Made by a program: the position numbers and the translations under genes. From Endobugula sp047619205 (GTDB lineage: Bacteria > Pseudomonadota > Gammaproteobacteria > Pseudomonadales > Cellvibrionaceae): a DNA stretch of 56,669 nt. Of the stretch, positions 22,923 through 33,387 are shown piece after piece; the first letter of the stretch is position 1, and each line of letters opens with the position of its first letter. The stretch covers positions 1-56,669 of the forward strand of contig JBLHJR010000009.1 of assembly GCA_047619205.1 (NCBI GenBank), given 5' to 3'. The notes beneath the pieces are model-generated. The model was not told the origin of the DNA. It worked only from the letters and a program-made list of their open reading frames with translations, and did no database searches.

Positions 22923-24977
22923 ATGAAAAGGTTAGTTATGGTGACTCGGCAATCAATTGTTTTTTATACTTTTATGTTTGTGGCATGTTATGCAAGCGCA
23001 GCTATTGATTTACAGGAGATACAGTTCTCAGAATTGCCTGGTAATCGTGTTGAAGTAAAAACAACATTTTCCTCTCCGCCTAATATACCCACAGGCTATG
23101 CAATAGAAAAGCCTGCTCGCATTGTATTGGATTTTCCCAACGTGAGTAGTGTGCTTAAGCAAAAAAAATACTCCTTGGGGCTTGGAAACTTAAAAAGTTC
23201 AGTGGTGTTGACGGCAAAAGGGCGAACGCGAATAATTCTTAACCTTTCTTCCTCTGCGAGTTATGACAATGTGGTGCAGGGGAATACACTGATAACAACT
23301 ATTGACAGTGCTGTAGTTGCTAATAAAACTTTTACGGGTGCTCAGGAAAAAACAAAAGGTGTACCGTTATCATCTGGTGCGTTATCTTCATCGGTGAATG
23401 CAATTACAGCTATTGATTTTAGACGTCATGAGGATGGCTCAGGAAAAATATTGTTAACACTGTCTAATCCAAAAATTTCTGTGGATGTAGAAAAAAATGC
23501 AAACAATATAAATATAATGTTTGCTGACACCACTATTTCTGAAGTTCTTCAGCGACGTTTAGATGTGATTGATTTTGCGACCCCAGTAAAGTTTATTGAA
23601 ACGAGACTGCAGGGTGGTAAAGTGAATATTTCCGTTGAGTCAGAAGGACAGTATGATTATTTGGCTTATCAGGCGGACGGTGTTTATGTGGTTAGTATTT
23701 CTCCGTTAACAGGGGCCGAAATAGAAGAGCAAAAAAAGCGTTTTAAGTTTGTCGGAGAGAAATTATCCCTTAATTTTCAGGATATTGAAGTTCGAAAAGT
23801 GTTGGAGATTATTGCGGACTTCACTGAATTAAATTTAGTGGCGAGTGATACGGTTAGCGGTAATATTACCCTGCGTTTGGAAAATGTACCTTGGGATCAG
23901 GCACTAGAGTTAGTGCTTAAATCTAAGGGTTTGGATAAGCGTCAATCAGGTAATGTTTTATTAGTGGCACCTGCTGCCGAAATAGCAGAACGGGAGCGAC
24001 AAGAGCTGGAGTCTAAGAAACAATTACAAGAACTTGAGCCACTGAGTACGGAGTTTATCCGTGTTCGTTATGCAAAAGCGGCCGATGTTTATGCTTTGAT
24101 TAGCGGCAGTGGTGGTTCTGCTGATGGGCAAGCGGCAGTGAAAAGCGTCTTGTCATCAAGGGGATCCGCTGTTGTAGATGAGCGTACTAACTCTATTATT
24201 CTTACGGATATAGCAGAAAATGTCGTTGGTATAAAAGCATTAATTGAAAAGGTGGATGTGCCTGTTCGTCAAGTCATGATTGAGGCTCGAATTGTTACGG
24301 CAACAGATACTTTCCGAAAAGAGCTGGGGCTGGCTCTTGATGCTAGTGATGCTGCGCTAGGGGGTGGAGTAAATACAGACGGAGACTTCGAGACTGGTTC
24401 TGGGCTATTTACTAATGCAGGTGATGGTAGTGATTTTGCACTTAACTACTTGTCAGGTAATATTGATGTTGGTCTGGAAATAAAAGCGCTGGAAAATGCT
24501 GGATACGGTGAGGTTGTCTCTCAGCCACGGATTCTTACGGGCGATAAGCAGACCGCTAAGATAGAAAGTGGGCAGCAAATCCCATTTACCTCTAGTGATG
24601 GCGATACGGTAACGACTATTTTTCAGGATGCAGTCCTTAGTTTAGAGGTGACGCCGCAAATTACACCCGACAACCGTATTATTATGAAGCTTAAGGTTAA
24701 TCGGGATTCCTTGGATACGGGAACGATAACATTAAGTGGCTCTCCTATTAATGTCACTGAATTGACAACGACAGTGTTGGTTGCGGATGGTGATACAATA
24801 GTGTTGGGTGGTATTTTTGAACAAACGATATCCAGCTCGGAAAGTAAAGTGCCGCTGTTAGGTGATATTCCCGTATTGGGTCGACTCTTTCGTAGCAATA
24901 CAGAAGTGAATGATAAGACGGAATTGTTAATTTTTATCACGCCCCGTATCATCACCGATACACTTATTGATAATTGA
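22923..24977 (+). CDS. pilQ: Type IV pilus outer-membrane secretin PilQ
   Basis: 684 residues with an N-terminal signal peptide (about 1-26), two peptidoglycan-binding AMIN domains (about 30-130 and 150-260), a secretin/TonB short domain (LSLNFQDIEVRKVLEIIADF onward), an N1/NolW domain and the C-terminal secretin core with VPLLGDIPVLGRLFRS near the end. PilQ forms the gated outer-membrane pore for the pilus fibre. A poly-G/S loop (GSGGSADGQAAV) lies in N1. The stop is just before the aroK start, so the two are likely cotranscribed. Confidence 0.97.
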   Translation: MKRLVMVTRQSIVFYTFMFVACYASAAIDLQEIQFSELPGNRVEVKTTFSSPPNIPTGYAIEKPARIVLDFPNVSSVLKQKKYSLGLGNLKSSVVLTAKGRTRIILNLSSSASYDNVVQGNTLITTIDSAVVANKTFTGAQEKTKGVPLSSGALSSSVNAITAIDFRRHEDGSGKILLTLSNPKISVDVEKNANNINIMFADTTISEVLQRRLDVIDFATPVKFIETRLQGGKVNISVESEGQYDYLAYQADGVYVVSISPLTGAEIEEQKKRFKFVGEKLSLNFQDIEVRKVLEIIADFTELNLVASDTVSGNITLRLENVPWDQALELVLKSKGLDKRQSGNVLLVAPAAEIAERERQELESKKQLQELEPLSTEFIRVRYAKAADVYALISGSGGSADGQAAVKSVLSSRGSAVVDERTNSIILTDIAENVVGIKALIEKVDVPVRQVMIEARIVTATDTFRKELGLALDASDAALGGGVNTDGDFETGSGLFTNAGDGSDFALNYLSGNIDVGLEIKALENAGYGEVVSQPRILTGDKQTAKIESGQQIPFTSSDGDTVTTIFQDAVLSLEVTPQITPDNRIIMKLKVNRDSLDTGTITLSGSPINVTELTTTVLVADGDTIVLGGIFEQTISSSESKVPLLGDIPVLGRLFRSNTEVNDKTELLIFITPRIITDTLIDN

Positions 24978-24990
24978 TTCTCAGGTACTA

Positions 24991-25512
24991 ATGCGCGTAG
25001 CTCAAAAAATTATCCTTGTTGGCCCTATGGGGGCTGGAAAGTCTACTATCGGTCGTTTGTTGGCAGCTTATTTATCTTTACCCTTTAAGGATAGTGATAC
25101 TGTCATTGAAGAAAAGAGCGGTGCAGATATTCCGTGGATCTTTGATGTTGAAGGTGAAGAGGGATTTCGTGATCGCGAGACGGCGGCGTTAAAAGAGTTA
25201 GTAGGCCACAAGCAACTAGTGTTGGCGACGGGTGGCGGTATGGTTGTCCGAGAAGAAAATCGCAGGCTGTTACAGCAAGCTGCTGATGCGGTTATCTATT
25301 TAAAAGCCGATCCTGAATATCTAGCGCAACGGACATCTAAGGATAAAAAGCGTCCTTTGTTACAGGTTGAAGATCCGTACCAAAAAATTCTAGATTTATT
25401 AAAAGAGCGTGAGCCGTTTTACTGCGAAGTGGCCACTCATGTTGTACCTACCGACACTAGAAGCGCTAAAGTAGTTGCTCAACAGATCGTTTCCAGCCTT
25501 GAAATAAATTAA
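24991..25512 (+). CDS. aroK: Shikimate kinase
   Basis: 173 residues from the ATG at 24991, preceded by AGG. A TTG 24 bp upstream would overlap pilQ and add a non-conserved tail. Walker A is GPMGAGKST, the shikimate-binding DSDTVIEE and GEEGFRDRE motifs follow, and the GGG of TGGGMVVR marks the substrate site. It phosphorylates shikimate at the 3-hydroxyl. The pilQ-aroK-aroB order is conserved in gammaproteobacteria. Confidence 0.96.
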   Translation: MRVAQKIILVGPMGAGKSTIGRLLAAYLSLPFKDSDTVIEEKSGADIPWIFDVEGEEGFRDRETAALKELVGHKQLVLATGGGMVVREENRRLLQQAADAVIYLKADPEYLAQRTSKDKKRPLLQVEDPYQKILDLLKEREPFYCEVATHVVPTDTRSAKVVAQQIVSSLEIN

Positions 25513-25547
25513 TTCTAATTTTTCTATGAAAAAAAAGTGACGAACAC

Positions 25548-26645
25548 ATGCCGATCAGCCAAACATTAATCGTTGAGCTTAGCGATCAGCGTAGCTACCC
25601 TATTTATATTGGCCAGGGTTTGTTGTCCGATTCTGCTTGTTTATTATCACATATTACTGGCAAGCAAGTGTGTATCGTGACTAATGAAACCGTCGCGCCA
25701 CTTTATCTACAGAAAGTTAAACGCTTATTGCATGAATACCAGTTAAATATTGTTGTACTACCTGATGGTGAAGTGTATAAAACCCTAGATACGGTTAATG
25801 CTATTTACGCTTGTTTGTTAAATAATCGGCATAACCGAACCACTACACTTATTGCCTTGGGGGGTGGTGTGGTCGGAGATATGACGGGTTATGCCGCAGC
25901 AACGTATCAGCGAGGGGTGAATTTCATTCAAATCCCCACCACCTTATTGTCTCAGGTTGATTCATCCGTTGGTGGTAAAACGGGGGTCAATCATCCTTTA
26001 GGTAAAAATATGATTGGCGCATTTCATCAGCCTCAATGCGTTATTATTGATACCGATGCACTGCATACCTTACCTCAGCGTGAGTTATCTTCTGGTATGG
26101 CGGAAGTCATTAAATATGGTCTTATTGGTGATCATCAATTTTATTTGTGGATTGAGGCTAATATTGCTGAGTTGATGTCGCTCAATGAAGGCGTAATTAT
26201 TGAGGCCATAGCAAGATCTTGCCAGAATAAAGCCGATATAGTGACAATGGATGAGCGAGAAGGAGGTATTCGAGCCATTCTTAATCTAGGTCATACTTTC
26301 GGTCATGCAATAGAAACTGCGCAAGGTTATGGTGTCTGGCTCCATGGCGAGGCAGTGGCGGTGGGCATGTTGGTTGCCCTAAAGTTGTCGGCGTTATTGG
26401 GCCACATTACTATGAATGAGGTTAATCAATTGCGTCGTTTGTTAAGTGATGCTAACTTACCTTTGGAGTTGCCTGCCGATATGTCTGCAGATCAGTTTTT
26501 AGGGTTGATGTCACTAGACAAAAAAGTGCTTGATGGTAAGTTGAGATTGGTGTTGCTGGAATCTATAGGTAGAGCCTTGGTGACGGATCAAGTACCCTTA
26601 AATCAAGTGATTAAGGCGATAGAAGACTGTGCAGAAGTAGCCTAA
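25548..26645 (+). CDS. aroB: 3-dehydroquinate synthase
   Basis: 365 residues. The NAD-binding LGGGVVGDMTGYAAATYQRG block, the SSVGGKTGVNH segment, and the zinc ligands in AEVIKYG, NLGHTFGHAIE and HGEAVAVGM are all intact. The enzyme converts DAHP to 3-dehydroquinate, the second step of the shikimate pathway. It follows aroK by 35 bp and precedes damX by 62 bp. Confidence 0.97.
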   Translation: MPISQTLIVELSDQRSYPIYIGQGLLSDSACLLSHITGKQVCIVTNETVAPLYLQKVKRLLHEYQLNIVVLPDGEVYKTLDTVNAIYACLLNNRHNRTTTLIALGGGVVGDMTGYAAATYQRGVNFIQIPTTLLSQVDSSVGGKTGVNHPLGKNMIGAFHQPQCVIIDTDALHTLPQRELSSGMAEVIKYGLIGDHQFYLWIEANIAELMSLNEGVIIEAIARSCQNKADIVTMDEREGGIRAILNLGHTFGHAIETAQGYGVWLHGEAVAVGMLVALKLSALLGHITMNEVNQLRRLLSDANLPLELPADMSADQFLGLMSLDKKVLDGKLRLVLLESIGRALVTDQVPLNQVIKAIEDCAEVA

Positions 26646-26707
26646 AGCAGGGTGGGTTACCCTTATCTAGGGTCAATTGGCTAGAGTGGAATTTGAGGGG
26701 TTATGGT

Positions 26708-28381
26708 ATGTCTGCGCTGGCAGTAGAGCAAGTATCGTCCAATGATACTAAGCTATCGGAGTCCTCTGATGACTCTTTGTCGAATTATGGCTTACGCGTA
26801 AACCCTTTTGATGACACGTTTAAGCAAATCGATGTATCCACAATTAACCCGTCTATGATTGACCGTGCAGAGCCCATTCCTTTTTTTATGGGAGGGGACC
26901 GCCGAGCAGTTTTAGATGAATTGATGCATCTGTGTCAGTTTAGTCATAATTTAGTGGCGGTATTGGGAGAAGCAGGTGTAGGTAAAACTGCTTTGGTGTA
27001 CCAAGCGATTATTGAGCTAAGTGATAGCGCGCAGTGCTGTATTCTACGTTCATCAATAATGGTGAGTGTGGATGATATTTTGCACCAGCTCTCACAGCAA
27101 TTGGGTGTTTTTGTTTCCGAGGAAACCAGTACTGATGAAATGATGGCTGGGATTGATCAATACCAACCTTCTGGTGCTCATCAGCGTGTCGTGGTGGTGG
27201 TGGACGATGCGCACCATTTAAGCGCGGATGTATTGGCGGCTTTTGTGCAGTTACTACAGAGGCAGTCGTCTAGTTATTTACATGTATTGTTAGTCGGTGA
27301 TAGTTCTTTGTTATTGCGTCTAGATGCGCTCGATAAAGGCGAAATACTAGCTTACGATATTCCTTTATGCCCCTTTTCTGTTGATGAGCTTGAGCATTAT
27401 TTGTCGTTTAAGTTATCTGCAGTAGGCTATCAAGGTGCAGAGCTGTTTAGTTATGACACAGTGCAACGTATGTGGCGGGATACCCATGGAATTCCGGCTT
27501 CTGTAAACCAATTGGCGCGTAATTTATTGATTAGTCAAAGCATGAGCGATGGTGATGACAGTCGATTGGGATTGCCTCTTGGGTATATGGCAATAGTGGT
27601 TGTATTACTTGCCGCGTTGATCATGGCAGTATTTTATGTAGGCGATGAAGTCCCGTCGCCTGCGGATGATGTCGCCGATGCATTGGTCGGCGGTAATGTA
27701 GTTTCGCTGGTTGTAGCGGAGAGTGTTGCGGCTAAACCTTCCGCGGTTGATCTGTTGGTCGAGGAAAAAGTCCCTGTGAAAGCGGAGGCCAAGGCTGAAG
27801 TTATAGCAGTGACCAACGAGAAACCACAGCGCCCTAGTTTAGTTTCTGCGCCAGAGTCTGCATTGGATGCAGAGCCAAATAAAAGTTTCATTCCAGCAAT
27901 AAAGATAGAAAAAAAACCGAAGTTAGCGCTAGAAAAGACTGAGCCAATTGCATTGCAGGCGGTTAAGCTAAAACCTAAAACACCTGCGCTTCAAGTGGTG
28001 GTAGCTTCGCCGTCAAACTCTCTTCCCGTTGTGATTGCGGCAGCTCCAACTGCAGTCGTTAGCACTACACCATTAACCAACGACGAACAGGCGGTAATGT
28101 TTTGGCCTGAAGAAGCTTATACTTTACAGGTAATGGCTGCGGGACAATTGCCTGGCCTGGAACAGTTTGTTGCCGGACAAGCTAATCGCAATTTACTGCG
28201 GATTGTAGCCTATAGGCGTAATAATGCACCTTGGTATGTGGTGCTTGTGGGTGTCTACGATAGTACAGATAAGGCACGTTTGGCCATTAGATCACTTCCG
28301 AAGCCTCAGTTTAATGCTAAGCCTTGGCCGAGAAAGATATCCGACGTTCAGCGCAGCATTACCATTTTTCGACGAAAATAA
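26708..28381 (+). CDS. damX: DamX-like protein: AAA ATPase, membrane helix and SPOR domain
   Basis: 557 residues from the ATG at 26708, with GAGGGG seven bases upstream; the TTG five codons earlier is less likely. Residues about 55-285 form an ExeA-like AAA ATPase with Walker A GEAGVGKT (87-94) and Walker B VVVVVDDAHH. A membrane helix follows (about 290-313), then an alanine/lysine/valine-rich periplasmic linker of about 150 residues and a C-terminal SPOR domain (about 470-555, YTLQVMAAGQLPGLEQFV). SPOR domains recognise denuded septal glycan, so this acts at the division site. The aroB-damX order is conserved. The cytoplasmic ATPase fused to a SPOR domain is the usual form. Confidence 0.9.
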   Translation: MSALAVEQVSSNDTKLSESSDDSLSNYGLRVNPFDDTFKQIDVSTINPSMIDRAEPIPFFMGGDRRAVLDELMHLCQFSHNLVAVLGEAGVGKTALVYQAIIELSDSAQCCILRSSIMVSVDDILHQLSQQLGVFVSEETSTDEMMAGIDQYQPSGAHQRVVVVVDDAHHLSADVLAAFVQLLQRQSSSYLHVLLVGDSSLLLRLDALDKGEILAYDIPLCPFSVDELEHYLSFKLSAVGYQGAELFSYDTVQRMWRDTHGIPASVNQLARNLLISQSMSDGDDSRLGLPLGYMAIVVVLLAALIMAVFYVGDEVPSPADDVADALVGGNVVSLVVAESVAAKPSAVDLLVEEKVPVKAEAKAEVIAVTNEKPQRPSLVSAPESALDAEPNKSFIPAIKIEKKPKLALEKTEPIALQAVKLKPKTPALQVVVASPSNSLPVVIAAAPTAVVSTTPLTNDEQAVMFWPEEAYTLQVMAAGQLPGLEQFVAGQANRNLLRIVAYRRNNAPWYVVLVGVYDSTDKARLAIRSLPKPQFNAKPWPRKISDVQRSITIFRRK

Positions 28382-28490
28382 TCACTACACCTCTTTTCTA
28401 TAAGGTTTTTTTATAGGCGTTTATAACTTTTTTTATAGCTATTCATTGCTAACATCCCCTTAAAACGGTAATATTCCTGTCCCATCTTTG

Positions 28491-28516
28491 AAAGCCCCTC
28501 ACACAAGGGGCTTTTT
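28491..28516 (+). terminator. Intrinsic terminator downstream of damX
   Basis: Stem AAAGCCCC (28491-28498) and GGGGCTTT (28507-28514) with an 8-base loop, followed by T residues. It lies 110 bp after the damX stop and closes the aroB-damX end of the operon before the gltB leader. Confidence 0.8.
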
Positions 28517-28520
28517 TATC

Positions 28521-28882
28521 TACACTTAGAGTGTCTAGTTTGCGTAGGCAGTAGAGTGTAGGTCACCTGCGTAAGATTGATGATGTGCTTTTGATCGTTG
28601 CGTATTGTTCGAGATAGAAGTCTCGTACAGCCAAAATAAGTTTGGTAATTGAAACTTAGTCGTTTATCGAACGTTCATTTAACCTTTCATTTAATCTTTT
28701 TATTTAAATAAAGGCAAGATAGCCTAGGGCACATAGAAGAAGTTAGAGGGCTGGTAGAGTCGAATCGTTAGCGATCATTCTATTGGCGATGATTAGTGCG
28801 CGTTATTTTTGTGGTGGTGATGATAGTCAGTGCCGGCATTAGTAACATATTAAGCAAATTAACAACTAAAGAGAGACTGAGC
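28521..28882. other. gltB leader and promoter region
   Basis: About 360 bp between the damX terminator and the gltB start. It is AT-rich in the middle and includes a 14-bp palindrome TTTATTTAAATAAA (28699-28712). Imperfect direct repeats TTCATTTAA lie just before it. No reading frame I can support. I did not identify a convincing promoter pair. Confidence 0.4.
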
Positions 28883-31800
28883 ATGACAACAGGCCTCTAT
28901 CGTATAGATGAGTTTAAGGATAACTGTGGCTTCGGCCTTATTGCCCATTTAAAGGGTAAGGCTAGTCATCGCTTATTGGAAATGGCGATTGAATCATTAA
29001 CCTGTATGACCCACCGTGGCGGTATTGCGGCTGATGGTAAAACCGGTGATGGTTGTGGGCTTTTATTGCAAAAGCCAGATGCTTTTTTTCGTGCGGCTGT
29101 GCGTAAAGATTATGCTGTTGAGTTAAGCGAGAGATACGGCGTTGGCTCTATAATGCTAAGCAAAGAAGCGAAGCATGCAGAAAAAGCAAAAGCGATTTTT
29201 ACTGCTGAAATGTCAGGGGAGGGTTTAGAGGTCGTTGCTTGGCGTACCGTGCCTACCAATAGTGAATGCCTTGGCCCTATTGCCCTAGCGTCACAGCCTA
29301 ATTTTGAGCAAGTTTTTATTAACTCTGATGGTTTGTCTAGCCAAGAACTGGCAGCAAAGCTATTAATCGCTCGTCGTAAAGCCAATAAGCAATTGCGTAA
29401 TGATGACTGGTTTTATGTTGCCAGCCTTAGTGAAAAAACTATTTCTTACAAAGGTTTGATGATGCCGGTAGATTTGCCGCGTTTCTTTCCTGACTTGGCG
29501 AACCCTGAATTAGAAACGGGCATCTGTGTTTTTCATCAACGTTTTTCTACCAACACGATGCCTCGCTGGCCGTTGGCTCAGCCATTCAGAATGCTAGCGC
29601 ATAATGGCGAAATTAATACCGTTACCGGTAATCGTAACTGGGCAACAGCACGTACACCGAAATTTGTTTGCGATTTGCTGCCAAACCCTGATGATTTATC
29701 GCCTATGGTGAATCGATCCGGCTCAGATTCATCTAGCCTAGATAATATGCTGGAATTATTGGTGGTTGGTGGTATGGACTTACACCGTGCAGTACGAATG
29801 TTAGTGCCGCCTGCGTGGCAAAATATGCCGACCATGGACGCAGAATTACGTGCATTTTATGAATATAACTCGATGCACATCGAACCTTGGGACGGGCCAG
29901 CGGGCTTAGTGATTACCGATGGTCGCCATGCAGTCTGTACGCTGGATCGCAATGGTTTACGTCCCTCGCGCTGGGTAATTACTAAAGATGATCATATTAC
30001 CGTGGCATCAGAAATCGGTGTTCATGGCTATAAGCCAGAAGATGTTGTTGCCAAGGGTCGTTTAGGACCAGGGCAGATACTTTCTGTGGATACCGAAACG
30101 GGCGAATTATTTCACACTGATGATATCGACCAATTATTAAAATCATCCAAGCCTTATAAAGCATGGCTCGATAGCCAAGCGATTATTTTGTATCCGCAAG
30201 AAAAACCCATTGAAGGCATTAAGGGCAATGAGCTAAACATTTACATGAAGATGTTTAGTGTCTCAAGTGAAGAGCGTGTGCAGGTGATGCGCCCCTTAAT
30301 AGAGCAGGCTCAAGAAGCCACTGGCTCTATGGGTGATGATACGCCAATGGCCGTGTTGTCGAAAAAGCAGCGCCCGCTTTACGACTATTTTCGACAGCAA
30401 TTTGCGCAGGTTACCAATCCGCCTATTGATCCTTTGCGTGAAGCCATTGTCATGTCATTAGAGACTTGCCTAGGCCGCGAACTATCGGTTTATACGGAAA
30501 CAGAAGCGCATGCAAGGCGGTTGATTTTACAAACTCCCATATTATCGCCTGGGGTTTATCAGGCGATGATAGATCTCAATGGCGATGGCTACCCAAAACA
30601 TACCTTCTCGCTGAGTTACAGGCCAGAAGAAAAAAGTTTACACCAAGCGGTCATTGATTTAACCGACAGTGTTGCAGCGGCGGCCCAAGCGGGTACTGTG
30701 TTGATGATCTTGTCAGATGAAGGTATTCCACAAGGTGAGCTGCCGATACATGCATTATTGGCCACAGGAGCAGTGCATCACCGTTTGGTGAATGAAGGTC
30801 TACGTTGCGATACTAATATTGTGGTTAGAACCGCCACTGCGCGAGATTCGCATCATATGGCTACCTTAATGGCTTATGGTGCAACTGCCATTTATCCTTA
30901 CCTAAGTTATAGCATTATCAATGATTTGATAGCGGACGGTTCAGCGATTACCGATCCCCTGCAAGCGTATAAAAACTACGCTAAAGCCATTGATAAGGGT
31001 TTGTTAAAAATCTTATCTAAAATGGGTATTTCTACTATCGCCTCCTATCGTGGCGCGCAGTTATTTGAGGCCGTAGGTCTTGATGATGTAGTGGTAGGTT
31101 TATGTTTTACGGGCACGCCTAGTCGTATTCAAGGCGCAGGCTTTACTGAATTAGAAGAAGATCAAAAAATACTTACCGATATGGCGTGGAAAGCACGCAA
31201 GCCTATTTCTCCCGGCGGTGTATTAAAATATGTCCATGGGCAGGAATATCACGCGTATAACCCCGATGTTATTCAGGGAATGCATAAAGCCGTTCGTTCG
31301 GGTGAGTTTAGTGATTGGTTAAAAGTGGCAGAACTTATTAATAATCGTCCAGTGGCGACATTGAGAGATTTACTGGCTTTACGTAAAGATGTCACACCAG
31401 TCCCGATTGAAGAAGTTGAATCGATAGAAACGATTGTGAAGCGCTTTGATTCGGCGGGGATGTCATTAGGCGCCCTCTCGCCAGAGGCTCATGAGGCCCT
31501 AGCGGAAGCGATGAACCGTCTAGGTGGTCGCTCAAACAGCGGTGAAGGCGGTGAAGACCCTGAGCGTTATGGTACCAACCGGACATCAAAAATTAAGCAG
31601 GTTGCTTCAGGTCGCTTTGGTGTGACTCCTCATTACTTGGTGAATGCCGAAGTACTACAAATTAAAGTGGCGCAGGGTGCCAAGCCAGGAGAGGGTGGAC
31701 AATTACCGGGTGCCAAGGTGAATGATTTAATTGCTCGCTTACGTTTTTCAGTTCCCGGAGTGACGTTAATATCGCCTCCGCCGCATCACGATATTTATTC

Positions 31801-33334
31801 AATTGAAGATTTATCACAACTGATTTTCGATTTAAAACAGGTCAATCCAGAAGCCTTAGTGTCGGTTAAATTAGTGTCGCGTCCAGGTGTCGGTACCATT
31901 GCTGCGGGTGTGGCTAAAGCCTATGCTGATTTAATTACTATCTCAGGTTACGACGGTGGCACCGCTGCTAGTCCGTTAACTTCTATCTTGCATGCAGGTT
32001 CGCCTTGGGAGTTGGGCTTAAGTGAGACCCATCAAATGTTATGCGTGAATGACCTGCGTGGAAAAGTGCGCGTGCAAACGGATGGCGGCTTGAAAACCGG
32101 TTTAGATGTAGTCAAGGCTGCCATGTTAGGCGCAGAAAGCTTTGGTTTCGGTACCGGGCCAATGGTTGTGTTGGGTTGTAAATATTTACGTATATGTCAT
32201 TTGAATAACTGCGCTACGGGCGTTGCTACTCAGCGAGCTGATTTGCGTAGTGAACATTACTCGGGCACAGTTGAAATGGCGATGAATTTCTTCCGTTTTA
32301 TTGCACAAGAAACTCGAGAATGGATGGCCAGTCTTGGCGTGCGCTCAATGGCTGAGTTGGTGGGCCGTGTTGACCTATTAGAAACAGTTGAGGGCAGCAC
32401 TAACAAGCAAAAGAAATTAGATCTCAGCCCTATTATTTATAGTGATGACTTACTGAAAAGCAAGCCACAGTATTGTCAGACCACACGTAATGAGCCTTTC
32501 GATAAAGGCGAGTTAGCTGAGCGTATGGTCGCTGATATCCTGCCGGCTATTAAAGCTAAGACGGGTGGTAATTTTAGTTATGTGTTAACCAATTGCGATC
32601 GTTCAACGGGTGCGCGTTTATCGGGTGAAATAGCCAAACGCTACGGTAATTTGGGTATGGAAGCCAACCCAGTGATACTTAAAATGACGGGTATAGCGGG
32701 GCAAAGTTTCGGGGTGTGGAATGCCGGCGGCTTACATATGTATTTAGAGGGCGATGCCAACGATTATGTCGGTAAAGGTATGGCTGGAGGTAAGCTTGTT
32801 ATTCGTCCACCTAATGGTTCGGAATTTAAATCCCAAGAAACTAGTATTATTGGTAATACCTGTTTGTATGGTGCTACGGGTGGAAAATTATTTGCGGCAG
32901 GTCGTGCAGGTGAACGTTGTGCCGTGCGTAACTCTGGCGCTACAGTAGTGGTTGAAGGTGCTGGAGACCACTGTTGTGAATATATGACCGGTGGTCAAGT
33001 CACTATTTTAGGTGATACAGGTGTGAACTTTGGTGCGGGTATGACCGGTGGTTTCGCGTATATTTATGACGCTAATGACAAACTGGCTAGCCATCACAAC
33101 CCGGAGTTGATAGACCTGCACAGTGTAGGCGGATTATCTGCTCATGAAGAAAATTTGCGTAATACCATCACTGAGTTTGTTAACGAGACTCAGAGTCAGT
33201 GGGGGCAATATTTGCTGGATAATTTTTCTGGTTGTGTAAAACATTTTGTATTGGCAAAACCAAAAGCAGCGGACATTGATCAATTACTCGAATTCCCGTC
33301 TTCAGGGAAAACAGTTCAGGAAAAAGTAGCTTAA
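28883..33334 (+). CDS. gltB: Glutamate synthase (NADPH) large subunit
   Basis: 1483 residues from the ATG at 28883 with GAGAGACTGAGC upstream; a longer frame from 28796 would add 29 hydrophobic residues foreign to the family. Cys15 in DNCGFGLIAH is the N-terminal nucleophile exposed after propeptide removal and begins the class II glutaminase domain (15 to about 400). The central and FMN-binding synthase domain follows (GGRSNSGEGGEDPERYG), with the 3Fe-4S cluster cysteines in CKYLRICHLNNCATG. The C-terminal beta-helix domain is last. It transfers glutamine amide to 2-oxoglutarate with GltD. Length matches E. coli GltB. Confidence 0.98.
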   Translation: MTTGLYRIDEFKDNCGFGLIAHLKGKASHRLLEMAIESLTCMTHRGGIAADGKTGDGCGLLLQKPDAFFRAAVRKDYAVELSERYGVGSIMLSKEAKHAEKAKAIFTAEMSGEGLEVVAWRTVPTNSECLGPIALASQPNFEQVFINSDGLSSQELAAKLLIARRKANKQLRNDDWFYVASLSEKTISYKGLMMPVDLPRFFPDLANPELETGICVFHQRFSTNTMPRWPLAQPFRMLAHNGEINTVTGNRNWATARTPKFVCDLLPNPDDLSPMVNRSGSDSSSLDNMLELLVVGGMDLHRAVRMLVPPAWQNMPTMDAELRAFYEYNSMHIEPWDGPAGLVITDGRHAVCTLDRNGLRPSRWVITKDDHITVASEIGVHGYKPEDVVAKGRLGPGQILSVDTETGELFHTDDIDQLLKSSKPYKAWLDSQAIILYPQEKPIEGIKGNELNIYMKMFSVSSEERVQVMRPLIEQAQEATGSMGDDTPMAVLSKKQRPLYDYFRQQFAQVTNPPIDPLREAIVMSLETCLGRELSVYTETEAHARRLILQTPILSPGVYQAMIDLNGDGYPKHTFSLSYRPEEKSLHQAVIDLTDSVAAAAQAGTVLMILSDEGIPQGELPIHALLATGAVHHRLVNEGLRCDTNIVVRTATARDSHHMATLMAYGATAIYPYLSYSIINDLIADGSAITDPLQAYKNYAKAIDKGLLKILSKMGISTIASYRGAQLFEAVGLDDVVVGLCFTGTPSRIQGAGFTELEEDQKILTDMAWKARKPISPGGVLKYVHGQEYHAYNPDVIQGMHKAVRSGEFSDWLKVAELINNRPVATLRDLLALRKDVTPVPIEEVESIETIVKRFDSAGMSLGALSPEAHEALAEAMNRLGGRSNSGEGGEDPERYGTNRTSKIKQVASGRFGVTPHYLVNAEVLQIKVAQGAKPGEGGQLPGAKVNDLIARLRFSVPGVTLISPPPHHDIYSIEDLSQLIFDLKQVNPEALVSVKLVSRPGVGTIAAGVAKAYADLITISGYDGGTAASPLTSILHAGSPWELGLSETHQMLCVNDLRGKVRVQTDGGLKTGLDVVKAAMLGAESFGFGTGPMVVLGCKYLRICHLNNCATGVATQRADLRSEHYSGTVEMAMNFFRFIAQETREWMASLGVRSMAELVGRVDLLETVEGSTNKQKKLDLSPIIYSDDLLKSKPQYCQTTRNEPFDKGELAERMVADILPAIKAKTGGNFSYVLTNCDRSTGARLSGEIAKRYGNLGMEANPVILKMTGIAGQSFGVWNAGGLHMYLEGDANDYVGKGMAGGKLVIRPPNGSEFKSQETSIIGNTCLYGATGGKLFAAGRAGERCAVRNSGATVVVEGAGDHCCEYMTGGQVTILGDTGVNFGAGMTGGFAYIYDANDKLASHHNPELIDLHSVGGLSAHEENLRNTITEFVNETQSQWGQYLLDNFSGCVKHFVLAKPKAADIDQLLEFPSSGKTVQEKVA

Positions 33335-33387
33335 TCGCCGTTTCGGTTGAAGCAAAATAGGGTTAAGTTCGTCAGAGGTTACGTTTT

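Noticed and set aside
28796..28882. Longer hydrophobic GltB start
   Set aside because: GltB needs a short propeptide before the catalytic cysteine; the ATG at 28883 gives Cys15 as expected.
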